Counted from the stretch's first letter, positions 10,283 to 19,523 are shown. The stretch: 64,000 bases of DNA from Burkholderia sp. PAMC 26561 (GCF_001557535.2 NZ_CP014315.1:372001-436000), one strand, 5' to 3'. Notes: generated by a model from the letters alone, not told the origin. Translations and numbers: made by a program.

Positions 10283-11959
10283 ATGACCCTCAGCAACTTC
10301 AAAATCGGAACCCGGCTTGCCGCAGGTTTCGCCGCAATCCTGATCCTCTTGTGCGCCGTCGGCGGTTTGACGTTGTGGCAGACATCCCGTATCTACGACG
10401 GCACCCTTGAACTCGCTAACGACTGGCTGCCAAGCGTTCAGGCCGCCGGACGGATCCAGTCATACGCAAACACCATGCGCCGTACGAGCCTGCGCTATCT
10501 GCTCGCCGCGGACGCGAACGAAAGGCAAACCAACCGGGCCGAGCACGACGCCGCCGCGACAAAGGTTCAAGGGGCATTCGCCGGCTATGAAAAACTGATT
10601 TCTTCGCCGGAAGAAAGACAGCTCTTCGAGGACATCAAAAGCGGTTGGGGCCGTTACATCGCCGTCGACGCCAAGCTTTTCGAAGCCGCCGATAAAGGCG
10701 ACGCAGGCATAGCCGAAGCGCGCGCCATCTCGAGCGGCGACGCGGGCAAGGAATTCACCGGAACGCTGAAACTCATAGAACAGGACATCGAGTTGAATCG
10801 TGCTGGCGCCGAGAGGGAAGTGGCGGGCGCGGCATCGACCTATCAATCGGCGATGGTCACGACAGGCGTCCTGATTGTCATCGCGTTGGTTGCGGGCGTG
10901 ACGATCGGCGTACTGATCACGCGCTCGATCACGGCGCCGATCGGGCGTGCCGTGAAGGTTGCCGAAACAGTGGCGCGGGGTGACCTGACTGCGGTGATCG
11001 ATGTGAGCGGCAAGGACGAAACAAGTCAGTTGCTTGCCGCGATGCGCCACATGAACGAGCGGCTCGTGGACGTGGTCGGCCGCGTGCGAAACAGCAGCGA
11101 CAGCATTGCCACGGGTTCCGCGCAGATTGCAGCGGGCAACACCGACCTGAGCCAGCGCACGGAGGAACAGGCGGCGTCGCTGGAAGAAACGGCGGCAAGC
11201 ATGGAGGAGCTCACCGCAACCGTGAAGCAGAACGCCGAAAACGCGCTGCAGGGCAATTCGCTTGCCGCAAATGCATCGGAGACCGCGGTGCGAGGCGGTG
11301 AAGTCGTAAACCGCGTCGTCCAGACGATGGGCGAAATCTCCAGCAGTTCCAAACAGGTCGCCGAGATCATCACGGTGATAGAAGGCATTGCGTTCCAGAC
11401 GAACATTCTCGCGCTGAACGCCGCGGTCGAAGCGGCCCGGGCGGGCGAGCAAGGCCGCGGATTCGCGGTGGTCGCAGGCGAGGTACGGACGTTGGCTCAA
11501 CGCAGCGCGTCGGCGGCGAAAGAGATCAAGGACCTGATCAGCGCCTCGGTTCAGCGCGTCAATGCAGGCACGCAACTCGTCGATGAAGCCGGTCGCACCA
11601 TGTCCGAAGTCGTGCAGTCGGTCAAGCGCGTGACGGACCTGATGGGCGAGATCAGCGCGGCATCGGGCGAGCAGCATACGGGGATCGAACAGGTCAACCA
11701 AGCCGTCATGCAGATGGACGAAGTCACGCAGCAAAACGCTGCGCTCGTTGAAGAGGCATCGGCGGCGGCTCAGTCGATGGCCGCGCAATCCAATACGTTG
11801 CGCGAACTGGTATCGATTTTCACGATCGATGCGTCTGATGTGAGCGCCCATGCGTTCGCGCCGGCGCCAACGCTCGCAGTGAAAAAACCGGTGGTATCGG
11901 CAAAGATGACCAGACAGGCGCCGTCACTTGCAAAAGACGCAGCGTGGACGACGTTCTGA
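10283..11959 (+). CDS. methyl-accepting chemotaxis protein
   Basis: A 558-residue transmembrane chemoreceptor. TM1 is at about residues 11-31, a four-helix-bundle periplasmic sensor spans about 32-190, TM2 is at about 192-213, then a HAMP domain to about 266 and the cytoplasmic signalling domain. The hairpin tip GIAFQTNILALNAAVEAARAGE, which contacts CheA and CheW, is intact. The last five residues, AWTTF, fit the xWxxF tether bound by the CheR and CheB adaptation enzymes. GGAGAGCATCAGC precedes the start. No chemotaxis or flagellar gene is adjacent, so it is an orphan receptor; the ligand is unknown. Confidence 0.95.
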   Translation: MTLSNFKIGTRLAAGFAAILILLCAVGGLTLWQTSRIYDGTLELANDWLPSVQAAGRIQSYANTMRRTSLRYLLAADANERQTNRAEHDAAATKVQGAFAGYEKLISSPEERQLFEDIKSGWGRYIAVDAKLFEAADKGDAGIAEARAISSGDAGKEFTGTLKLIEQDIELNRAGAEREVAGAASTYQSAMVTTGVLIVIALVAGVTIGVLITRSITAPIGRAVKVAETVARGDLTAVIDVSGKDETSQLLAAMRHMNERLVDVVGRVRNSSDSIATGSAQIAAGNTDLSQRTEEQAASLEETAASMEELTATVKQNAENALQGNSLAANASETAVRGGEVVNRVVQTMGEISSSSKQVAEIITVIEGIAFQTNILALNAAVEAARAGEQGRGFAVVAGEVRTLAQRSASAAKEIKDLISASVQRVNAGTQLVDEAGRTMSEVVQSVKRVTDLMGEISAASGEQHTGIEQVNQAVMQMDEVTQQNAALVEEASAAAQSMAAQSNTLRELVSIFTIDASDVSAHAFAPAPTLAVKKPVVSAKMTRQAPSLAKDAAWTTF

Positions 11960-12116
11960 CGCGTTAAACCTGGCGCGACGCGTGACGATCTGACCCACGC
12001 TCGCGCTGCGAATAATCGTTGAAAGCCTTACAGCACAAGGATCGAAAATCATTAGAAGAATAACTCGACCCTTGTGTGCGTAGCGGGCGTGATGTTTGCG
12101 GTAATAAGGGCACCTT

Positions 12117-12389
12117 ATGCTCCTTAAAGTAAACATGCTCCGCTCTGCATACGCTTCTGTATCGATCCTCGTCATGCTGTCAGCCAGCGCCGCCTTCGCC
12201 GCAACCCGCGACGAGCAAACTGCGGCCTGCAAAGGCGACGCCATCCGCTTTTGCGCATCGGAGATTCCGAACGAGCAGAAAATCACGTCATGCATGAAGG
12301 CCAACTTCAATAAGCTGAGTCCACAGTGCAAGGCGATGTTCAAGCAACCCGCGTCCGACAAACGCAAGAAACCGGTCAAACCTGCATAA
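12117..12389 (+). CDS. small secreted four-cysteine protein
   Basis: A 90-residue product with an N-terminal signal peptide (hydrophobic SVSILVMLSASAAFA, probable cleavage near residue 29). The mature part holds four cysteines spaced C-x7-C-x12-C-x11-C and ends in a lysine-rich tail (KRKKPVKPA). The cysteines probably form two disulphides in the periplasm. AAGGGC lies 8 bases before the ATG; a second in-frame ATG at 12135 is also possible. Similar small cysteine-rich exported proteins are common in Burkholderia and rhizobia and remain uncharacterised. Confidence 0.7.
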   Translation: MLLKVNMLRSAYASVSILVMLSASAAFAATRDEQTAACKGDAIRFCASEIPNEQKITSCMKANFNKLSPQCKAMFKQPASDKRKKPVKPA

Positions 12390-12404
12390 ACCAAGGGGCA
12401 GCGC

Positions 12405-12584
12405 ATGCTGATACAAACCTTTGAAACCGTGCTGACGTGGTTCGCAATGTGCGGCTTGCACGTATCGCTGTTGACGCCTGCCGAACTCGCACACGCGTTC
12501 GGTGCGCTGCTCGGCGTTTTCGTCGGAATTGCAGTGCCGCTGGGCGTTGCGCTGAGCGCGCACCGGCAAATCGAAAAGTTCTGA
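12405..12584 (+). CDS. small hydrophobic protein, 59 residues
   Basis: A short frame from the ATG at 12405 to TGA at 12582-12584, preceded by AAGGGGCAGCGC. The product (begins MLIQTFETVLTWF, ends SAHRQIEKF) has a hydrophobic segment rich in Gly, Val and Ala at about residues 31-51 (GALLGVFVGIAVPLGVAL), giving one probable membrane helix with a basic C-terminus. It begins 15 bases after the secreted four-cysteine gene, so the two are probably co-transcribed. No family recognised. Confidence 0.6.
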   Translation: MLIQTFETVLTWFAMCGLHVSLLTPAELAHAFGALLGVFVGIAVPLGVALSAHRQIEKF

Positions 12585-12703
12585 TCAGCCGCCAAATGCT
12601 GCGGCGCGCCAAGCAACGCGCTTGATCTGCTTGCCGCTTGAGGCGCACCATGAAAAACGCTGCTCGTCCCGAGCGTTACCCGTGTGCGCACCTGGAGGCG
12701 AAG

Positions 12704-13183
12704 ATGCCGGAAATCAATCAGCAACGCGTCGTCGAGATTCTCAACCAGATTCTCGAGTCAGAACTCGCTGGCGTGGTCCGTTACACCCACTACTCATTCC
12801 TCGTTTTCGGCTTCGGCCGCATCCCGATTGTCGCGTGGCTGCGTGAACAAGCCGACGAGTCACTGCTTCACGCGCAGCAGGCCGGCGAGTGGATCACGAC
12901 GCTCGGCGCGTATCCATCGCTTGAAATAGGGCCGTTGCTGGATTCCCATACTTTCGACATAGGCTCGATCCTGCGCGAATCGCTCGAAAGCGAAAAGCTC
13001 GCGCTGGAGCATTACAGGACGCTGCTGCGCGAGGTCGAAGGCCGCTCCATAGCGCTCGAGGAATACGCGCGGCAGATGATCCACGTGGAGGAGCTGCACG
13101 CGGGCGAAGTCGACAAGATGCTGCGACGTCCCGGCGCGGTTTCCACGCTGCCCGATCCGGGTCCGGCGAAGGATCTGCTTTAA
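12704..13183 (+). CDS. bacterioferritin/ferritin-like protein
   Basis: A 159-residue four-helix-bundle protein of the ferritin-like di-iron superfamily. Iron-ligand glutamates and histidines are visible: ESELAG near residue 20, DESLLHAQ near 51-56, LESEKLALEHY near 94, and VEELHAGEVDKM near 128. The length matches bacterioferritin, but the spacing in DESLLH is one residue longer than the ExxH of classic Bfr, and the haem-binding methionine of Bfr is not obvious, so it may be a non-haem relative. The start at 12704 follows GGAGGCGAAG; upstream in-frame codons lack a ribosome site. Probable iron storage or protection against oxidation. Confidence 0.8.
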   Translation: MPEINQQRVVEILNQILESELAGVVRYTHYSFLVFGFGRIPIVAWLREQADESLLHAQQAGEWITTLGAYPSLEIGPLLDSHTFDIGSILRESLESEKLALEHYRTLLREVEGRSIALEEYARQMIHVEELHAGEVDKMLRRPGAVSTLPDPGPAKDLL

Positions 13184-13211
13184 CCGGTTTTAGATCCGGT
13201 CGTCGATCCGC

Positions 13212-14372
13212 TCAACGCAGCGGCCTGAAGAACGTCCGCAGTTCGTCCGCCAACTCGTGCGGCGTTTCCATTGCGGCGAAGTGGCCGCCTCGCGGCATGG
13301 TGGTCCACCGTTGCACGTTGTAGACACGCTCGATCCATGAGCGCGGCGGCAGTGGCAATTCGCGCGGATAAGCGGCAATGCCCGTTGGTGGCAGCACGCG
13401 TTGCCCGCTCGTGAAATGCACGGGCCGCCGCCGGCTTTCCAGATACATGCGAAACGACGAACCGATGGTGCCGGTGAACCAGTAGATCGAAATATTGGTA
13501 AGCAACGCATCGAGCGAAATCGCTTTTTCGAGGTCGCCGCCGTTGTCGCTCCAGCTGTAGAACTTTTCGGCGATCCACGCCGCCAGACCCGCCGGCGAAT
13601 CGTTCAGGCCGAACGCAAGCGTCTGCGGTTTGGTGCCCTGAACATGTGCGTAACCGCCTTCGGCGTCGGCCCATGCTTTGGCTGTATCGAGAAATTGCGT
13701 CTCTTCCGGCGAGGGCGGAGCTTCGCCGCCGTCGAGCGGCGGCCGGTACGACCCCGGGATGTAATTCAGATGAAGCCCCGCGACGTTTTCCGGATTCTGA
13801 AACGCCAGCCATGTGGAGACAGCCGCGCCCCAGTCGCCGCCCTGCACGCCGTATCTTCCATAGCCGAGACCTTCCATGAGCGCCGCCCACACACGCGCGA
13901 CTTCGGACGGTCCCGTGCCGGGCGTTGACGGTGCGGACGAAAACCCGTATCCGGGCAGCGACGGCACCACGACGTCGAACGCATCGCGCGGGTCGCCGCC
14001 GTGGCTGGCGGGATCGGCGAGCAAGGGAATGATCGCCTCCATTTCGATAAACGATCCCGGCCAGCCATGCGTCAGGATTAGTGGCAGGGGCGCCGGCCCC
14101 TTTCCACGCGCGTGCACGAAGTGGATGGTTCGATCGTCTATCCTGGTGGTGAATTGCGGCAGCGCGTTGAGCCGCGATTCCTGCGCGCGCCAGTCGAAGC
14201 CGTTCTGCCAGTAATCGACAAGACGTTTCAGGAATGCCTCGTCCGTGCCCTCGCGCCATCCCAGATCCACGACACACTGCGGCCAGCGTACACGGGACAA
14301 CCGTTCGTGAAGGTCGTGCAGGGCGGTATCGGGGATCGCTATCTGGAAGGGCGTGACGTTCATGAATGGCAC
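13212..14372 (-). CDS. epoxide hydrolase family alpha/beta hydrolase
   Basis: A 386-residue protein with the N-terminal EHN domain (about 1-105) followed by an alpha/beta hydrolase fold, as in microsomal-type epoxide hydrolases. The oxyanion motif HGWPG is at 102-106, the nucleophilic aspartate in QGGDWG is residue 180, and the general-base histidine in PRGGHFA is about residue 364. It would convert an epoxide to a diol. It stands alone on the minus strand, ending 28 bases from the convergent ferritin gene. A second ATG three codons in (MNVTPFQ) may be the true start, since neither has a strong ribosome site. Confidence 0.9.
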   Translation of the reverse strand: MPFMNVTPFQIAIPDTALHDLHERLSRVRWPQCVVDLGWREGTDEAFLKRLVDYWQNGFDWRAQESRLNALPQFTTRIDDRTIHFVHARGKGPAPLPLILTHGWPGSFIEMEAIIPLLADPASHGGDPRDAFDVVVPSLPGYGFSSAPSTPGTGPSEVARVWAALMEGLGYGRYGVQGGDWGAAVSTWLAFQNPENVAGLHLNYIPGSYRPPLDGGEAPPSPEETQFLDTAKAWADAEGGYAHVQGTKPQTLAFGLNDSPAGLAAWIAEKFYSWSDNGGDLEKAISLDALLTNISIYWFTGTIGSSFRMYLESRRRPVHFTSGQRVLPPTGIAAYPRELPLPPRSWIERVYNVQRWTTMPRGGHFAAMETPHELADELRTFFRPLR

Positions 14373-14476
14373 CGTAGGAGGTTTTTATTGTCAACGATCC
14401 TACTGCAGTTCCGGCAACGCCGTTCCGGGCATGCACGCCTGTACACTTTCGGTGCGCCATTTCCCGGGAGGATGCG

Positions 14477-14881
14477 ATGCTGAAGACTTATACAGGCAGT
14501 TGCCATTGCGGCGCGGTTCGATTCGAAGCCGACATCGACCTGAGCCTCGGCACCAACAAATGCAACTGTTCGATCTGCACCAAGACGCGCAACTGGAACG
14601 CGATCATCAAACCCGACGCCTTTCGCCTGCTTTCCGGCGAGCAGGACACGACCGATTATCAGTTCGGTCACAAGGTCGGTCATCACCTGTTTTGCCGCTA
14701 CTGCGGCGTGCGTTCATTCGCCCGTGGATATGTCGAGGAGATCGGCGGCCATTACGTGTCGGTGCAGTTGGCTTCACTCGATAACGCCGAGCCCACCGAG
14801 CTCATAGAGGCGCCGGTGCGTGTCGCCGACGGCCGTCACGACAACTGGGGCGAGCCGCCCGCCGAATCGCGGCATCTCTGA
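14477..14881 (+). CDS. GFA family glutathione-dependent formaldehyde-activating-like protein
   Basis: A 134-residue zinc protein of the GFA/CENP-V family. Zinc-binding cysteines are in [11 protein letters not shown] (near residue 10), [11 protein letters not shown] (near 30) and [11 protein letters not shown] (near 75), the full expected set. GGGAGGATGCG precedes the ATG. Family founders were linked to glutathione-formaldehyde adducts, but most members have unproven roles, so the function is only indicative. It is divergent from the epoxide hydrolase. Confidence 0.88.
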   Translation: MLKTYTGSCHCGAVRFEADIDLSLGTNKCNCSICTKTRNWNAIIKPDAFRLLSGEQDTTDYQFGHKVGHHLFCRYCGVRSFARGYVEEIGGHYVSVQLASLDNAEPTELIEAPVRVADGRHDNWGEPPAESRHL

Positions 14882-14977
14882 GCGCGGGCACGCTCGTGCT
14901 ATGGTAAGCGGCTCGATTTCCTGTTGATCGAAGAAATCGTGTACATCATTTCACCCACGAAATAATCCGGACGTTTT

Positions 14978-15376
14978 ATGAAAAAAGTATCGCTTTTGCT
15001 TTCGATGGTTCTGCTCGCTTCATCGGCTTATGCCGCCGCCGCAACTGAAACGCTGCCTTCCGGCGTTACCGTGACCGAACTGAAGGCCGGCACGGGCGCG
15101 CAGCCGACCGCTGCCGACACCGTCACGGTCAACTATCGCGGCACGCTCGCGGACGGCACCGAGTTCGACTCGTCGTACAAGCGCGGCACGCCGGCATCGT
15201 TCCCGTTGGGACGTGTCGTTCCTTGCTGGACGCAGGGTCTGCAGAAGATGAAGGTGGGCGAAAAGGCAAAGCTGGTGTGCCCGCCGGCAACGGCTTACGG
15301 CGATCGGGGCGTGGGCGCCATTCCGCCGAACAGCACGCTGACGTTTGAAGTGGAACTGCTGAAAATCGGCAACTGA
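14978..15376 (+). CDS. FKBP-type peptidyl-prolyl cis-trans isomerase, exported
   Basis: A 132-residue single-domain FKBP isomerase with a signal peptide (KKVSLLLSMVLLASSAYA, cleavage near residue 20), so it should assist folding in the periplasm. The FKBP pattern is complete: VTVNYRGTLADGTEFDSS, then FPLGRVVPCWTQGLQKMKVGEKAKL, the AYGDRGVGAIPPNSTL loop, and FEVELLKI. Two cysteines (VVPCW and LVCPP) are present in the mature domain. It converges with the next gene. Confidence 0.92.
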   Translation: MKKVSLLLSMVLLASSAYAAAATETLPSGVTVTELKAGTGAQPTAADTVTVNYRGTLADGTEFDSSYKRGTPASFPLGRVVPCWTQGLQKMKVGEKAKLVCPPATAYGDRGVGAIPPNSTLTFEVELLKIGN

Positions 15377-15419
15377 TCGAACGCGTGGTTGCAGGCGCCG
15401 GACGGTGGCGCGAGGAGAC

Positions 15420-15704
15420 TCAAGCTGCCGCCGGGTCCATCGTCTTGTTTTTTACGCGTTGCTGCAGCTTGATTAAAAGACGTTGCACGCGTTGCTGCTG
15501 AACCACCAGCAAGTTGTTTTCTTCCACCAGCGCCCGGACGCGGCTTTCCCAATATTCGGGGTCCAGGCCAAGCACGGGAGCCGCCGGGCTGTTCTTGACG
15601 ATCGAGCCGATCATCCGCTCCAGATGGTCGAGCTGCTGATCGGCCAGTCTCGACGGCAGCAGGTTTTCCGCCTTGATCGGCGGCGGTTTCTTTAGGGCGT
15701 TCAT
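15420..15704 (-). CDS. hypothetical coiled-coil protein, 94 residues
   Basis: Start chosen at 15704 (MNALKKPPPI), preceded on the minus strand by GAGGTATTAGT; the frame continues upstream without a ribosome site. The product has a basic, proline-rich N-terminus, then DQQLDHLERMIGSIVKNSP, a WESRVRALVEENN segment and a heptad-like helix (LLVVQQQRVQRLLIKLQQRV), probably a coiled coil. No signal peptide or membrane segment. Function unknown. Confidence 0.65.
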   Translation of the reverse strand: MNALKKPPPIKAENLLPSRLADQQLDHLERMIGSIVKNSPAAPVLGLDPEYWESRVRALVEENNLLVVQQQRVQRLLIKLQQRVKNKTMDPAAA

Positions 15705-16023
15705 ACTAATACCTCGTCGACCTTTGCCGGCTGTGCGCCGCAATGGTTGTTTTATTGGAATGTGCAGCTTCGCTGTGGTCCATGCGAATACGCGGTCTCG
15801 CTGCGCAATGATTCTGGCGAGCCTACGATTCCCGTTTGCGCGGCCGTAAACACGAGCGTTGGCGCGGGCGAAAGGAGATGGATGGCGAATCAATGACCTG
15901 AAGGTAACGCGCCACTTTTCTTGGGCTTTACCCTACGTCTCAGTTTTGCAAATTAAACCGGCTGCGCTGTTGGCTGGAGCCGTTTTCGAATTTTCCGTAC
16001 GTCCCGTGAGGCACCCAACCCAC
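15705..16023. other. intergenic region between divergent hypothetical and AraC genes
   Basis: 319 bases with no supported gene. The AraC reading frame is open back to 15859, but that part has no ribosome site and lies before the conserved start. Promoters for both flanking genes are expected here; none could be assigned. Confidence 0.4.
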
Positions 16024-17073
16024 ATGTCATCGCTCTTTCACCCCGACGACGAGCTTCACGCTGGCGTTGTGCGCACCACCTTCAGTACGCATGGCGTGGA
16101 CGCGAAGGGCCAGCTCCTGGCGTGGCGCGAACGGGTGGGCCACGTGGTCGACGTGCCGCCGGTCAAGGCGCAGCTCGCCGACGGTTTTCACGGCCAGATC
16201 GACAAATACGTGGCCGGCGACATCGTCTTCACTGATTCCCGCACGGACGCGCTCACGCTTGAACGCTCGGTCGCGCGAGTCTCCGCCGATACCCGCCGTG
16301 ACTACGTTTTCCATCTGTTCGCGGAAGGCGGCGTGGGTAATGTTTCGGGGACGCCGACCAAGCGCAGCGCCAGGAATTCGACGGGCGGTCTCATCGCGTT
16401 CGATCTGGACCAGCCGTTTCGCGTAGAGCGTCCCGCTTGCCACGTGCTGACCCTGTTCGCGCCGAAGGCAGTGGTCGATGCCGCGTTCCCCGGCGCGGAT
16501 TCAATCCACGGGCGCATCGTGGAGCAAAGCTCGCCGCTGACGCAGCTCGTCTTCGATCATGCCGCGGCGCTCAGCCGTCACTTGCCGCGCATGAACGTCG
16601 CGCAGGCGAAAGGCGAACTGGACGCCGCCATACAACTGTTGATCGCCGCGTTCCGCAAGCAGGCGCGTCTGACCGGCGAAGCGCGTGCGGCAGTTCAGGT
16701 AGCGGTTCTGGGCCAGGTGCGCCGGTATATCGAGGCGAATCTGCATCATCCGGAGCTGTCGCCCTCGGGCGTGGTCGATGCGCTGCAACTGAAGCGCGCC
16801 ACGATCTATCGATGGTTCGAGCATGAAGGCGGCCTCGGCGCATATATCCGCAACCGGCGGCTGCGGGAAGCGGCCGGCGAGCTGGTGCGCTTTCCGAACA
16901 TCCAGGTCATCGATATTGCCTATGGGCTCGGGTTCAAGAGCGCGTCGGATTTCACGCGTGCGTTTCGCCGCGCTTACGGCATGAGTCCGCAGGACGCGCG
17001 TGCCGCCGCCTTCGAGTTGCAGCGCATGGGCAAACCCGGCGTGCTGTCGCCGTTCGGGCCGGGCGGCAAGTAA
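16024..17073 (+). CDS. AraC family transcriptional regulator
   Basis: A 349-residue regulator. Residues 1 to about 215 form an AraC-binding-like sensor domain, and the C-terminal 100 residues hold two helix-turn-helix units: SGVVDALQLKRATIYRWFEHEGG and the conserved second unit IDIAYGLGFKSASDFTRAFRRAYGMSPQDAR. The ATG at 16024 (MSSLFHPDD) is preferred over the longer frame. The stop lies one base from the stop of the convergent transporter. The target is not evident; the hypothetical gene upstream is divergent. Confidence 0.88.
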   Translation: MSSLFHPDDELHAGVVRTTFSTHGVDAKGQLLAWRERVGHVVDVPPVKAQLADGFHGQIDKYVAGDIVFTDSRTDALTLERSVARVSADTRRDYVFHLFAEGGVGNVSGTPTKRSARNSTGGLIAFDLDQPFRVERPACHVLTLFAPKAVVDAAFPGADSIHGRIVEQSSPLTQLVFDHAAALSRHLPRMNVAQAKGELDAAIQLLIAAFRKQARLTGEARAAVQVAVLGQVRRYIEANLHHPELSPSGVVDALQLKRATIYRWFEHEGGLGAYIRNRRLREAAGELVRFPNIQVIDIAYGLGFKSASDFTRAFRRAYGMSPQDARAAAFELQRMGKPGVLSPFGPGGK

Positions 17074-17074
17074 G

Positions 17075-18343
17075 TCAGGCGGCTGCGGGAAACCGCTGAA
17101 GCGCGAAGAGCGTGATGCAGATCGCGCCGATGAGATACCACGCGGGCATCATCGGATTGCCGGTTACGGCGATCAGCCAGGTCACGATCAGCGGCGAGAA
17201 TCCGCCGAAGATGGTCACGCCAAAGCTGTACATGATCGACAACGCCGCAGCGCGATGCAGCGGCGCAAACGCTTCCATCATCAAGACCGTGCTTGCACCG
17301 GCGTTGTTCAGCGCCAGCGCGACATACGCAAGAATGATTGCGGTCGCGGCGACATTACTGACGCCGGCCCTGAGCGCCAGGAAAGCGGGATACGTCAGCG
17401 CCAGGCAGATCACGAGCATCAGGTACTGGAGCGGCTTCCGGCTCGCCTGCCGGTCGGCAATGCGCGCAACCAGCGGGTTGACAATCATGATCACGAGCCC
17501 GGAAAGACTCGCGATCAGAAGGCTTATGGCCGGCGGCCGATGCAGCGTGCGCACCAGATAGCTCGGCATATAAAACACGGTGATATAAATCCCGACCGAA
17601 GGCGCGGCCATCATCAGCGTGCCGTAGCCGAGCGTGGGCGCATGCTGCCTGAAGAGCGTGGTGAAACGCGGCCGATCGGGCGCGTTGACTGGGACGGACG
17701 GCATGCGTCGGCGCAAATACCATCCAACCGGTCCAATAAATCCGCCCAGCACGAAGGGAATCCGCCAGCCCCAGTCGTGCATCGCCTTGGATGAAAGCAG
17801 GGCGGTCAGGGTCGCGCCGACGAGCGCAGCCGCAAACGCCGCGGCACCCTGACTCGCGCCGCGCCAGCTTGTCAGGTAACAGCGGCGGTTGAACGGCACC
17901 GATTCCATCAGCACCGCCGACGCCGGGCCGATCTCTCCGCCCGCCGCGAACCCTTGCATGAGCCGCGCAAGGACCATCAGCCACGCCGCCGTCACGCCGA
18001 TGGACGCCGCCGTCGGCAAGAACGCGATCATCCACGTGCCGAGCGTCATCAGCGCGATGGACCACGTCATGGCGGTTTTGCGGCCACGCGTGCTCGCCAG
18101 ATGACCGATGAACATCGCCCCGAGCGGACGCATGAAAAAACCCGCGCCGAACGTTCCCAGCGAAAGCAGGAACGAGGAGAGCGGGTTATCCGACGGAAAG
18201 AACAGCTGGCCGATGATCAGCGCCGAAAAGCTGTACACGGTGAAGTCATAGGCAACGAACGCGTTGCCTATGATCGTCGCGACGACTATTCCCCCGGGCT
18301 TCGTGCCGGGAGATTGCATCGATTGATTGCCTGCTGATTGCAT
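17075..18343 (-). CDS. MFS transporter, metabolite:H+ symporter (MHS) type
   Basis: A 422-residue, 12-helix inner-membrane transporter. The N-terminal region (GNAFVAYDFTVYSFSA), FMRPLGAMFIGHLASTRGRKTAM with the loop 2-3 signature, and RLMQGFAAGGEIGPASAVLMESVP are typical of the metabolite:H+ symporter group that includes ProP, CitA and ShiA. The substrate is probably a small organic acid or zwitterion but cannot be fixed. It lies downstream of the adenosine deaminase gene on the same strand with an 85-base gap, so read-through is possible. Confidence 0.88.
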   Translation of the reverse strand: MQSAGNQSMQSPGTKPGGIVVATIIGNAFVAYDFTVYSFSALIIGQLFFPSDNPLSSFLLSLGTFGAGFFMRPLGAMFIGHLASTRGRKTAMTWSIALMTLGTWMIAFLPTAASIGVTAAWLMVLARLMQGFAAGGEIGPASAVLMESVPFNRRCYLTSWRGASQGAAAFAAALVGATLTALLSSKAMHDWGWRIPFVLGGFIGPVGWYLRRRMPSVPVNAPDRPRFTTLFRQHAPTLGYGTLMMAAPSVGIYITVFYMPSYLVRTLHRPPAISLLIASLSGLVIMIVNPLVARIADRQASRKPLQYLMLVICLALTYPAFLALRAGVSNVAATAIILAYVALALNNAGASTVLMMEAFAPLHRAAALSIMYSFGVTIFGGFSPLIVTWLIAVTGNPMMPAWYLIGAICITLFALQRFPAAA

Positions 18344-18428
18344 GCGCGGTGACTTCTGTGTCGGATTTCAACGCGCGATGATAAGCGCGTTTTCGTGACA
18401 CCACCGGTGCGATCAAAAATTGAACCGC

Positions 18429-19523
18429 TCAAGGTAATTGCTCGACCAGGCTGTCGAATTCCGGGAGCCATTGCGCCCGCCAGGTTGCGCGCGTGGTTTC
18501 ATCGACCCATGCGCCGTCGATGCCGTTGATCATGAAACCGCGCAGATCATCCGTGCTGAAGCCAAAGTGACTGAACATCAGTTCCCATGCCTCACTGGGA
18601 TTGACCTTGTGCAGCGTGGGATCGTCGGTGTTCGGATGGATCCGCAGACCCATCTCGGGCATCCGGCGGATCGGATGAAGCTCGGCCCATTTCTCCGGCG
18701 GCAACGTGCGCAAGTAGTACGAGTTGGTCGGCACCACCGTGAACACGATGCCGGACGCGGCGTACTTCGCGGCGAGCGCGGGGTTGTCGACGATCGTATA
18801 GCCGTGATCCAGACGGTCGACCTTCAATAATTCAACTGCCGTTTCCACGTTGCGCCACGGCATGCCGAATTCGCCCGCATGCGCGGTCGTCTTGAAACCC
18901 GCCTCGCGTGCGTTGCGGTACGCCTTCCAGAACAGTTCGGGAGGCCGGTCGTTCTCACGATAATCGATGCCGATCCCCGCGACTTCCTCGGCGCGATGCG
19001 CTTTCATCCATTCGACCAGCGCGACCGCTTCATCCGGATCGGCTTCCCGGTCGATGCTCGGAATCAATCGCGCCGACATTCCGAAGTCGCGTGCCGCGTC
19101 GCGGATCGCTTGCACGATGCCGGCTTGCGCATCGCCGTATTCGATTTTCGACACACGCACCGTCCCCGTCGGATTCCAGAAAAACTCGGCGTGGCGGACG
19201 TTATGCGCAGCAGCATCCTCGAGATACTCATACGTGATCCGACGCAGGTCGTCGGGGCCGGTGAGAAGGTGTTCATCGAGGGCGCGCAGCACGCGCAGCA
19301 CGCCGACAGGCTTTTCGCCACGCGTATAAAACGCATCGATCTCGGCGCGTTCAATGGGCGCGTTACTCTTTTCCGCCAGCGCGATAAACGTCTCGTGGCG
19401 CACGGCGCCCAGCAAATGGCAATGCAGCTCGGCCTTTGGAATCGCCTTGAAGAATGCCTTGTGCGCAGCCGTGGTGTCTGTTCCCGTGCGCGAAGCGGGC
19501 ACGTTGCCGTATGTCTCTTTCAT
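18429..19523 (-). CDS. add: adenosine deaminase family protein
   Basis: A 364-residue metal-dependent purine deaminase. Visible motifs are the zinc pair ELHCHLLGA near residue 20, the catalytic HAGEFG, RLDHGYT, and the second metal region NTDDPTL. The usual CPTSN after the histidine motif is VPTNSYYLR here, so it belongs to a divergent subgroup and the base or nucleoside preferred is uncertain. The start at 19523 follows AAGTACCGACAACC. It lies 29 bases after the NCS2 purine permease in the same orientation, which supports a role in salvage of imported purine. Confidence 0.85.
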   Translation of the reverse strand: MKETYGNVPASRTGTDTTAAHKAFFKAIPKAELHCHLLGAVRHETFIALAEKSNAPIERAEIDAFYTRGEKPVGVLRVLRALDEHLLTGPDDLRRITYEYLEDAAAHNVRHAEFFWNPTGTVRVSKIEYGDAQAGIVQAIRDAARDFGMSARLIPSIDREADPDEAVALVEWMKAHRAEEVAGIGIDYRENDRPPELFWKAYRNAREAGFKTTAHAGEFGMPWRNVETAVELLKVDRLDHGYTIVDNPALAAKYAASGIVFTVVPTNSYYLRTLPPEKWAELHPIRRMPEMGLRIHPNTDDPTLHKVNPSEAWELMFSHFGFSTDDLRGFMINGIDGAWVDETTRATWRAQWLPEFDSLVEQLP

